Origin: Alphaproteobacteria bacterium
GTDB taxonomy: Bacteria; Pseudomonadota; Alphaproteobacteria; Rhizobiales; Xanthobacteraceae
Direction of reading: 5' to 3'
DNA length: 6,370 nucleotides
NCBI GenBank assembly: GCA_005883445.1
Contig: VAZL01000433.1
Location: 1-6,370, forward strand
In this document: piece after piece, positions 1 through 5,614 of the stretch
Position numbering within the stretch: position 1 is the first letter of the stretch
How the letters are laid out: each line of letters opens with the position of its first letter
Program-made: the position numbers and the translations under genes
Notes under the pieces: model-generated
What the model saw: only the letters and a program-made list of their open reading frames with translations
Database searches by the model: none
Told to the model about the DNA's origin: nothing

Positions 1-383
1 TGCTGGTAATGTCCGATCGCCGGCCCCATCTGGCGCAGCCGCCGATAGGCATAGCCAATGTAGTTCTGGATGTCGGCGTTGCGCGGATCGCGTAACGCGG
101 CGGATTTCAGCACCGCAATAGCACCATCCCAGTCCTCGGCGACCACCGCTTTCTTGCCGGCGGCGAACTCGGGGTCGAGCTTCGCCCAGTCGGCATCCGG
201 CATCGCGACCGTCATGGTACAGATCGGCCACTCTTCGAACGCGGGTTTGGCGTCTGCAGTTTGCTCCGGTCCGCCGGACCGCAACCCTATCGCGGTCTGC
301 CACAGCGAGGGACTGACTGTGTAAGCGACAACGCCAGCGAACAGCGCGCCGAGGATAGCAGACACCGTCATCGTACGGATCAT
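1..383 (-). CDS. Exported or membrane-anchored TPR protein, partial (C-terminus beyond left edge)
   Basis: The frame is open from an ATG at 383-381 to the left edge, giving 127 visible residues and no stop. The N-terminus has a short basic start (MIRTM) and a hydrophobic stretch at about residues 6-21, which fits an uncleaved anchor or a signal peptide, so the rest is probably periplasmic. Residues about 71-103 and 104-127 resemble TPR helices (acidic-aromatic DWDGAIAVL, then ALRDPRNAD, then NYIGYAYRRL). TPRs are protein-interaction scaffolds, so no specific reaction can be given. The gene lies 78 bases downstream of the other TPR gene on the same strand, with no clear terminator between them, so co-transcription is plausible. 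The ribosome site is weak (GACGAGA directly upstream). An alternative ATG at residue 5 is possible. Confidence 0.72.
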   Translation of the reverse strand, partial: MIRTMTVSAILGALFAGVVAYTVSPSLWQTAIGLRSGGPEQTADAKPAFEEWPICTMTVAMPDADWAKLDPEFAAGKKAVVAEDWDGAIAVLKSAALRDPRNADIQNYIGYAYRRLRQMGPAIGHYQ

Positions 384-461
384 TCTCGTCTGCCTATTCT
401 TGATGATGGCCCGGCAGCGCCTCCCTCGCATGCGATCTCGCTGCGCACAGCCATCTTATTA

Positions 462-2042
462 TCATTGCCGCGCCAGGAACGCCTTGGCCTCCCGCACCTC
501 CTGCCGCTCGGCATCCGCGTTCTTGGCAAGGTTTACCAGCTTGCCAAAATACTCAGAGGCCTGCGTTCGGTTGCCCATCGCATCGGCCGCGCGTGCGGCA
601 CCCCAGAAGGCGCGGTAGCGGTTGGGTGTGTGCTTGAGCGCGGCCTCGTATTCCTTCAGCGCCGGCGCGGGCTGGCCGACTTCCAGCAGCAGTTCGGCCA
701 GCATCTCGCGCAGCGGATAGAGGCGGTTTTCCATGATCACGTTCTTGATGCTGCCGTCCTCGCCATCCGCGGCCGCACGCATGAACCGCACCGCTTGGTC
801 GCGCGCGCCTTCCTTCGCCGCGATCCAGGCGGAAATAGCCAGCATCTGCTCCTCGGTGCGATCGGCCCAGTAGGACTGATCGGCGCGTTGCAGCGCCGTG
901 CGCAGCGCCTTCATGGCCTCGATCTCCTGCTTGGCGCCAGCAACGTCGCCGCTGCGCGCCATGCCGAGGCCGCGGGTGAACCGATAGAGCGAATCCGCTA
1001 TCGGCACCGTGGTGGTGTTCATCGGCATCGCCGCAGCGCCTTGCCAATCGCCGCGGTCGAGCAGATAGCGCGTCTCCATCAGCGCCTTCGCCACGAAGTT
1101 GCCGAAGCCGCTCGGACGATCGCCGCGCGGCGGCGTTGCAATCGCCTTGTCGATCAGCGCCTTCGCCTTGACGTCCTGCGCCAGTTGCAGGTGTGCATAC
1201 ACGGTGAAATCGGCGGCGTGGTAGTAGTCGGGCTGGATTTCCATCGCGGATGTATTCGAGGCGATCGACTCCTCCCACATCCCCACCATCGAATAGATGT
1301 GCGATGGCATGTGACGCGCGTGCGGGACCGCCGGCGCGATGCCTCCGTAGCGCTTGGCCGCTGCGATGCCGCGCTCCGCGAGCGGCGGAAAGTCGTAGGC
1401 GTGAATGATGAAGTGCGAGACGCCAGGATGCTGCGGGTTCTGCTCGAACAGTTTTTCCAGGATGGCGACCGACTTGAGCTGGTTTCCGTAGCTCATGTCG
1501 GTCTTCGAGGCCGACGCCTGCAAGGTCAGCGCATAGAAAACCTGTACCTCGTAGTCGTCGGGGTAGCGCTGCGCCATCTGCTCCATCGCGCTGTTATAGG
1601 TGCGCAGGCGGGTCTCGACGTCGGTCTTGTCATGATCGCGGTAGTAAGCGCGAATCGCGTCGATCCAGCCGCGCTCGCGATCCGTCTTCGCGCCAATCTC
1701 GCGCGCCTTCTCCAGCGCAACCCAGGCCGCGTTGGCATTCTCGCGCGACGGCGGCCTGCCCAGCGAGTTGCCGAGCAAATCCATCGCAATGCCCCAATAG
1801 GCGATTGCGCAACTGGGATCCTGCTGGAGGACGCCCTCAAACACTCTGCGCGCGACCAGGAACCAGTAGGAATGGATCATCGCGACACCGCGCTCGAACT
1901 CCGCCTGCACCTTCGGATCGCAGGAGGTCGGGAAGCTCAGCGTACCAAGCTTCTCCTCCTGCTGCTGGGCGAAGGCGCCGGAGGCGAGCGCCGCCGTGAT
2001 TAGACCTGCGGCGCACAGCGTCCGTCGAGATTGCCTCTTCAT
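462..2042 (-). CDS. Secreted tetratricopeptide-repeat protein of unknown function (526 aa)
   Basis: This 526-residue protein has a Sec signal peptide: a basic start (MKRQSRR), a hydrophobic core at about residues 9-24, and a likely AFA/QQQ cleavage near residue 25. The mature part is almost all helical repeats of TPR type, for example at about 47-80, 155-175, 190-203, 250-300 and 455-500. Two cysteines, C41 (in FPTSCDP) and C78 (in DPSCAIAYWG), could form a periplasmic disulfide. The centre carries two histidine-rich motifs, HPGVSHFIIH at 205-214 and HARHMPSHIY at 241-250, which I recall as a conserved signature of a bacterial TPR family without an assigned function. The start is firm: GAAGGAG lies 6 bases before the ATG. 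An intrinsic terminator lies upstream, so the gene should have its own promoter between about 2056 and 2110. Its role is unknown; it may be a scaffold or a ligand or metal binder. Confidence 0.85.
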   Translation of the reverse strand: MKRQSRRTLCAAGLITAALASGAFAQQQEEKLGTLSFPTSCDPKVQAEFERGVAMIHSYWFLVARRVFEGVLQQDPSCAIAYWGIAMDLLGNSLGRPPSRENANAAWVALEKAREIGAKTDRERGWIDAIRAYYRDHDKTDVETRLRTYNSAMEQMAQRYPDDYEVQVFYALTLQASASKTDMSYGNQLKSVAILEKLFEQNPQHPGVSHFIIHAYDFPPLAERGIAAAKRYGGIAPAVPHARHMPSHIYSMVGMWEESIASNTSAMEIQPDYYHAADFTVYAHLQLAQDVKAKALIDKAIATPPRGDRPSGFGNFVAKALMETRYLLDRGDWQGAAAMPMNTTTVPIADSLYRFTRGLGMARSGDVAGAKQEIEAMKALRTALQRADQSYWADRTEEQMLAISAWIAAKEGARDQAVRFMRAAADGEDGSIKNVIMENRLYPLREMLAELLLEVGQPAPALKEYEAALKHTPNRYRAFWGAARAADAMGNRTQASEYFGKLVNLAKNADAERQEVREAKAFLARQ

Positions 2043-2048
2043 CGCGCG

Positions 2049-2055
2049 CTCCTTC
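2049..2055 (-). promoter_or_regulatory. Strong Shine-Dalgarno for the 526-aa TPR gene
   Basis: The minus strand reads GAAGGAG followed by a 6-base spacer (CGCGCG) and the ATG at 2042-2040. This fixes the start and agrees with the signal peptide that begins there. Confidence 0.75.
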
Positions 2056-2097
2056 GGTTGGCCGATAAGGGCCGTAATGGCAGGCTGAAGCTGTGTT

Positions 2098-2107
2098 GAC
2101 GATCGTC
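2098..2107. promoter_or_regulatory. 10-bp perfect palindrome upstream of the TPR gene, possible operator
   Basis: GACGATCGTC is a perfect palindrome about 55 bases upstream of the TPR start and next to the terminator of the cytochrome operon. Its position suits an operator near a promoter. A 10-bp palindrome can arise by chance, and I see no convincing -35/-10 pair, so this is a weak call. Confidence 0.2.
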
Positions 2108-2110
2108 GAT

Positions 2111-2145
2111 CAAAACGGGTGTGGCAGCGTGGCTGCCACGCCCGT
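2111..2145 (-). terminator. Rho-independent terminator after the soxCD-like operon
   Basis: On the minus strand, 2145 to 2115 forms a 14-bp stem: ACGGGCGTGGCAGC pairs with GCTGCCACACCCGT around a CAC loop. There is a single A/C mismatch (2120 against 2140). The stem is followed by TTTTG, whose first T is the last base of the stem. It begins 34 bases past the cytochrome stop codon. The plus strand lacks a T run on its 3' side, so it should act mainly on minus-strand transcription. The U tract is short but the stem is very stable. Confidence 0.75.
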
Positions 2146-2179
2146 CAGTTCAAATCAGAACCCCGCTGAATAAGATGGG

Positions 2180-2740
2180 CTAGAAGGGGTAACCCTCAAG
2201 CCTTGGCGTGTTGGGCTTCCACTCATGCAGCTTGGCGTAATCATCGCCAATCGGCATCTTGACCTTCGGCAGACTCTGATTGTCGAGGACTTCGTCCTCC
2301 GGGATCACCTTGTTCAAGAAGAGCAGGTAGGCCGTCAGCGAATAGACCTCATTGGCGGTGAGAGTCCCCTCATTCCCGGCAGGCATGCCGCGATTGATGT
2401 AATCCCACACCGTCGTCGCAAACGGCGAGCGCAGTGGCAGGATGCGCTCCCGTTGCCAGATGGGAACATCCTGGCCTTTTTTCGATTGCAACTCGGGCGC
2501 CATCCCCCCTAGGCCCGCTGGGCCATGGCAGGCGATGCACCCCTTCTGCTCAAAGACCTGTGCGCCCTCCTTGGCGGTGCCGCGGCCGGGAGGGAGCTCC
2601 TCTCCCGTAGGACCGATCGAGATATCCATGCGGCGGATTTCTTCTGCGGTCGGAGTGCGTCCTACGCCATATGTGGGCGACTGCGCGAACGCGGGGCTCC
2701 CCAGGAGCAGCAGAATCGTGACAAGCCTAAGCGAGCCCAT
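2180..2740 (-). CDS. soxD: SoxD-like mono-heme cytochrome c subunit of sulfite/sulfane dehydrogenase
   Basis: This 186-residue periplasmic cytochrome c is the likely electron acceptor of the SoxC-type enzyme encoded just upstream. A Sec signal peptide is visible (MGSLRLVTILLLL, cleavage near AFA/QSP at residue 19). The segment after it (YGVGRTPTAEEI, DISIGPTGEELPPGRGTA) matches the N-terminal lead-in that I recall for SoxD. The single haem-binding motif CIACH spans residues 68-72, with H72 as proximal ligand. M119 (RGMPAG) or M162 (KMPIG) is the likely distal ligand. Classical Paracoccus-type SoxD is about twice as long with a second c-type domain, so this is a short form. Its ATG overlaps the soxC-like stop by 14 bases, with GGGAG 8 bases upstream, so translation is probably coupled. 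The name rests on family resemblance and the partner gene; a SorB-like acceptor for sulfite oxidation is the alternative. Confidence 0.82.
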   Translation of the reverse strand: MGSLRLVTILLLLGSPAFAQSPTYGVGRTPTAEEIRRMDISIGPTGEELPPGRGTAKEGAQVFEQKGCIACHGPAGLGGMAPELQSKKGQDVPIWQRERILPLRSPFATTVWDYINRGMPAGNEGTLTANEVYSLTAYLLFLNKVIPEDEVLDNQSLPKVKMPIGDDYAKLHEWKPNTPRLEGYPF

Positions 2741-4004
2741 TGGTCACGCTCCCGTCCTTGGCGATCTTCCAGGGCATAACGCTGTTGTCGAGCCCGGGCA
2801 CTCGGTAATTTCGCTCCACAGGCACGTTCCACCACTGGGCGATCTGCTCTCGCAGCGCCTGCACCTGCCCGATCTCGTCGGTGGCGCGCGAAAGAATCTC
2901 GGTCGCGTTTCCATCCCAAGTCCACTGATAGCCGAACCGGACGTGCGCCATGCGTTGTGGTGTCGTCTTGAGCTCGGCGAGGTTCCACTTCTTCCCGCCA
3001 TCGGTGGATACCTCCACGGTACGAATGGCGCCCCCGCCGGACCAGGCCAGCCCGCTGATCTCGTAGAATCCGCGGCCGGGCAGCTGCTGTCCGCCGGACG
3101 GGTACGTGATGACCGACTTGGGTCCGATCTGTTCGCTGAGCGCAGCCTCTTTCGGATCCTCACGGAGATGCCCGAAGTCGTTGTAGTTCATGTAATACCG
3201 GTCGACGACCTTGATGCGCCGCAGATACTTGGTGTGGAAGATTCCCTCGAAGCCGGGGGGGATTATGCGCACTGGAAACCCTTGCTGCGGCCGCAAGGCC
3301 TCGCCGTTCATGCCGTAGGCGATCAGGCAGTCGTCCATCGCTTTGGCGATGGGCATGCTCGAGGCGCCCTTCACTTCCTCGGCGCCTTCAGCGACGAACC
3401 ATGTCGCGCTGCCCTTCAGGCCGCACTCCTTGAGCAGCGTTGAAAGGAGTACGCCGGTCCATTCGGCGCAACTGGTCATCCCGTGCGTTTCCTGCACGGT
3501 CTTTTGTCGCGGAGTGTGCCGGTTTCCCGCACACTCGATGAAATGCAACCGGGTGACTGACGGGAAGCGCTTCAAGTCATCCATGGTGAGGGTCAGGGGC
3601 TGATCCACCAGGCCGTGAATCGTCAGAGTGTGCAGCTTGGGATCGATGTCCGGCATGTAGGAGCCGCGGGTCGTCGCCACATAGTGGAGCGACGATGGCG
3701 TGATCACGCCAACAGAATCCTGCAGCGGCGAGGCCACGTGGAACACCTTCCCGAACAAGTCGGGTGAAGGCCTGCCGCCGGGGGGGTGCTGTATGCGCAC
3801 CGAGGTCACGTAACGGGAGCGCTGGCCGTATTCGACCAACTCCTTGCTGCCCAGGATCATCGGAGAAGCGTTTTGGCTGCCCGGGGTCATCGGATGGTCG
3901 TGTGCTTGTGCCTGGCTCGATGCTAACTCTCCCAACGTGACCCCACCGGCCAACGCGGCGCCGCCCTTGAGGAGTTCCCTGCGGCTAGTTCGTTCCGAAC
4001 CCAT
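2727..4004 (-). CDS. soxC: SoxC-family molybdenum sulfite/sulfane dehydrogenase, Tat-exported
   Basis: This 425-residue sulfite-oxidase-family enzyme should oxidise sulfite, or sulfane sulfur on a SoxY carrier, in the periplasm and pass electrons to the neighbouring cytochrome. The N-terminus carries a twin-arginine signal, SRRELLKGG at residues 7-15, then a hydrophobic stretch and a probable AQA/HDH cleavage near 34. The molybdopterin domain spans about 95-285. HFIECAGN at 154-161 holds the expected molybdenum-ligating cysteine, C158. The C-terminal dimerisation domain spans about 295-400, with SGLAWSGGGAI and VEVSTDGGKKW. ITPSSLHY and the DIDP/IHGLV wording favour SoxC over YedY or plant-type enzymes. 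The frame stays open upstream to 4181, but I chose the ATG at 4004 because GAAGGAGG lies 5 bases before it and the Tat signal starts there. No soxXYZAB genes are visible, so free sulfite oxidation is a real alternative role. Confidence 0.88.
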   Translation of the reverse strand: MGSERTSRRELLKGGAALAGGVTLGELASSQAQAHDHPMTPGSQNASPMILGSKELVEYGQRSRYVTSVRIQHPPGGRPSPDLFGKVFHVASPLQDSVGVITPSSLHYVATTRGSYMPDIDPKLHTLTIHGLVDQPLTLTMDDLKRFPSVTRLHFIECAGNRHTPRQKTVQETHGMTSCAEWTGVLLSTLLKECGLKGSATWFVAEGAEEVKGASSMPIAKAMDDCLIAYGMNGEALRPQQGFPVRIIPPGFEGIFHTKYLRRIKVVDRYYMNYNDFGHLREDPKEAALSEQIGPKSVITYPSGGQQLPGRGFYEISGLAWSGGGAIRTVEVSTDGGKKWNLAELKTTPQRMAHVRFGYQWTWDGNATEILSRATDEIGQVQALREQIAQWWNVPVERNYRVPGLDNSVMPWKIAKDGSVTNGLA

Positions 4005-4009
4005 CAGTC

Positions 4010-4017
4010 CCTCCTTC
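4010..4017 (-). promoter_or_regulatory. Strong Shine-Dalgarno deciding the soxC-like start
   Basis: The minus strand reads GAAGGAGG, then a 5-base spacer (GACTG) and the ATG at 4004-4002. It rules out the longer open frame starting at 4181, whose extra 59 residues would precede and mask the Tat signal. Confidence 0.8.
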
Positions 4018-4044
4018 GAAAAATGACACGGCGACGGAATCACG

Positions 4045-4245
4045 TCCTCGCGGACGAGAGTATACGCGGCCTTGCCAAATCTGGCCAGTTCTGAGCAGGG
4101 CGTTGCGGATTTTGAAGCGCCAACCTGGTTCGCCGTCTTCCTGCCGCGTGGCGCGTCGGAGCCGATCTTCCGCAAGCTCAACCAAGCAGCGTTCGCAACC
4201 GCGGATACGCCGTCCGTGCAAGAGCGTCTGCATGTGTTAGCTAGC
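4045..4245 (+). pseudogene. Fragment of a Bug/TctC-type periplasmic solute receptor
   Basis: Frame 1 reads a stretch typical of the C-terminal third of tripartite tricarboxylate transporter receptors (Bug/TctC family). It runs TRVYAALPNLASSEQG, then DFEAPTWFAVFLPRG, then KLNQAAFATADTPSVQERL. In the family this region closes the substrate-binding lobe; such proteins bind small carboxylates in the periplasm for a TTT or related transporter. About 67 codons remain of a protein normally near 320 residues. The signal peptide and first two-thirds are absent: a stop lies at 4024-4026 and the soxC-like gene occupies the space before it. The family resemblance stops at about 4245, before the usual C-terminal helix. 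The frame itself stays open to 4527, but the later residues are unlike the family. TTG at 4072 is the only start-like codon and is unlikely to be used. Identified from remembered family motifs, not a search. Confidence 0.72.
4059..4064 (-). promoter_or_regulatory. Candidate -10 box of the soxCD-like operon
   Basis: The minus strand carries TATACT, five of six bases of the sigma-70 -10 consensus. It would give a leader of about 48 bases before the soxC-like ATG. The matching -35 is poor: TGGCCA with a 17-base spacer, at about 4082-4087. It lies inside the Bug-receptor remnant read on the other strand. I see no clear operator. Confidence 0.35.
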
Positions 4246-4336
4246 CGATGGTGGAAGGATGAGCTTACCGATTACAATCCGGCTGAACTTACGGGCAACC
4301 GCAAAATTGGTAGTGTTCGCTACGAATTTAGGGTTC

Positions 4337-4423
4337 ATTCGGGAATTCGGCATTGCCGTGCACGACCACCTCATCGTCGGCAAAGACGGCCACGCGAGTC
4401 TGAAGGCGCTGAAGCTGATGTGA
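4337..4423 (+). pseudogene. radC: 3' end of a radC gene (JAB/MPN domain tail)
   Basis: Frame 2 reads a 28-residue tail ending in a TGA at 4421-4423. Its core, GIAVHDHLIVGKDGHASL followed by KALKLM, is the usual C-terminus of RadC-family proteins (JAB/MPN fold, DUF2466), whose cellular role is still debated. The catalytic-type JAMM segment (HNHPSG and following residues) that should lie upstream is absent. The same frame is open from an ATG at 4259, a possible 54-residue peptide, but residues before about 4337 do not look like RadC and the ATG has no spaced ribosome site. I therefore call it a remnant. Full RadC proteins are about 220-250 residues, so roughly one-eighth survives. Confidence 0.7.
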
Positions 4424-4545
4424 CTCGAGGTCGCGGAGAAATGCCTGCCCCGTCACGGTTTGTGATTGCAACTCAACGAAATACGCCTAGGCTAAACCAG
4501 AAGGGACACGGCTCCCTTCCGCAGTAGTCTCCACAGATCGGACCG
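4424..4545. other. Intergenic stretch with no recognisable gene
   Basis: Between the radC remnant and the broken hydrolase I see no coding signal on either strand. The one structure is a short inverted repeat, GAAGGGA and TCCCTTC, at 4500-4506 and 4513-4519 with a 6-base loop and no following T run, so it is not a usual terminator. No convincing -35/-10 pair for the hydrolase was found. The linker 4246-4336 between the two remnants also resists assignment and is somewhat less GC-rich than its neighbours. Confidence 0.5.
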
Positions 4546-5560
4546 ATGCCTAAGAATGTCGTCGTCTGCTGTGATGGAACCGCGAACGAGTTCGCGCGGG
4601 ACAGAACAAACGTCGTCAAACTCTTTTACACGCTGATTCACGATCCGTCCCGACAGGTGGCGTTTTATCACCCCGGCTTGGGCACAATGGAGGCTGCGGG
4701 CGCGCTCACCACGTTGAGCCGCAAGCTCACCAAATTGGCCGGGCTGGCAATCGGTTACGGCCTCGAAACGGATATTCGAGACGCGTACGTCTTCCTCATG
4801 AACTATTTTGAGGAAGGCGATCGGCTCTTCCTGTTCGGCTTCAGCAGGGGCGCGTACACGGCACGCGCCGTTGCCTCGCTCCTTCACATGTACGGCCTGA
4901 TCCGCAAAGGAGACGAACCGCTCGTGCCGTATGCCATCCGCATGCAGATGGCCATAAACGTGTAGCCCATATTTCGTAGGCGTATGGGACACCGTGAGTT
5001 CCGTAGGCTGGATCGAAAACCCCCTCCGACTACCCTACACCGCAAACAACCCGGATATTCAAATTGGCCGGCATGCGATAGCGATCGACGAACGACGCGC
5101 GTTCTTCCGGCCAAATCTCTGGCGCCCGACCGCAACCGGGGGACCGAGAGACCTCAAGCAAGTTTGGTTCCCCGGCGTCCATTGCGACGTCGGTGGCGGT
5201 TATCCGGAGGCGGAGAGCGGCTTGTCGAAAGTCGCTCTCGAATGGATGCTGCGAGAGGCGGCTTCAGCCGGCCTGCTGACCGAGCCAGCCAAGGTGAACA
5301 GGGTGCTGGGACGCTCGGGCGACGAATACGTTCCTCCCAATCCCAAAGCCGCTATGCACGAGTCGCTCACTGCGGCCTGGTGGGGCGCCGAGTTCATCCC
5401 AAAGAGATACTACAACTGGGACCGTCATCGGGAAGAACGAGGCATGAATCTGTTTCGTCGGCGCACGATTCCCGATGGTTCGATGATCCATGACGCCGCA
5501 TATCAACGCGGGGCGGACTACCAGAAGCTCTTGCCCGCGCATGCCATCCGCGTGAGTTAG
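4546..5560 (+). pseudogene. DUF2235 (Tle1-like) alpha/beta hydrolase gene, broken by internal deletion and frameshift
   Basis: Two adjacent open frames together match one DUF2235 protein, a family that includes the type VI phospholipase Tle1 catalytic domain. The 5' part (4546-4965, frame 1, 139 residues) starts MPKNVVVCCDGTANEF, has YHPGLGT, and carries the nucleophile elbow GFSRGAYTAR with S100. It ends NV-stop just after PYAIRMQMAI. The 3' part lies in frame 2: recognisable sequence resumes near 4964 as CSPYFVGVWDTVSSVGW and runs to TAG at 5558-5560. It includes the VWFPGVHCDVGGGYPE motif and a C-terminal MNLFRRRTIP and MIHDAAY, whose histidine may complete the triad. Relatives have, by my recollection, some 30-45 more residues between the halves, so a deletion of about 100 bases with a frameshift is likely. 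GTG at 4994 lacks a ribosome site. No vgrG, PAAR or immunity gene is visible, so an effector role is unsupported. Confidence 0.83.
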
Positions 5561-5614
5561 GGCGGCGCCGCGCGCACAGGCTAACGCCGGGAGGCCAAGA
5601 CGAACCGCCGTGCA

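Noticed and set aside
261..2003. A 580-codon open frame on the plus strand opposite the TPR gene
   Set aside because: It is rich in Arg, His, Ala and Leu with no recognisable domain, and mirrors a minus-strand gene with a signal peptide, repeats and a strong ribosome site. Long antisense frames are expected in GC-rich codon usage.
2442..3443. A 333-codon plus-strand open frame opposite soxC and the cytochrome gene
   Set aside because: It overlaps two well-identified genes antisense, shows no family motif, and has no plausible start signal.
4043..4056. Short hairpin with a GCGA tetraloop on the minus strand near the soxC start
   Set aside because: The stem is only 5 bp and would straddle the predicted transcription start, so a leader function is not supported.
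4005..4181. N-terminal extension of the soxC-like protein to a start at 4181
   Set aside because: The extra 59 residues are unlike the family and would precede and mask the Tat signal; the strong Shine-Dalgarno at 4010-4017 points to 4004.
4500..4519. GAAGGGA/TCCCTTC inverted repeat as a terminator or riboswitch element
   Set aside because: It has only a 7-bp stem, no T tract, and no wider conserved fold that I can recognise.
4246..4527. Continuation of the Bug-remnant frame to its stop at 4527 as a true protein
   Set aside because: After about 4245 the translation becomes Arg-rich and featureless, and the radC tail is read in a different frame over the same bases.
4984..5493. A 169-codon plus-strand frame overlapping the 3' half of the hydrolase
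   Set aside because: It is Arg/Pro/Ser-rich without motifs, whereas the frame ending at 5560 carries clear DUF2235 signatures.
5562..5571. GCGGCGCCGC palindrome between the convergent genes as a terminator
   Set aside because: It has no loop and no T run on either strand; GC-rich palindromes of this size are common by chance here.
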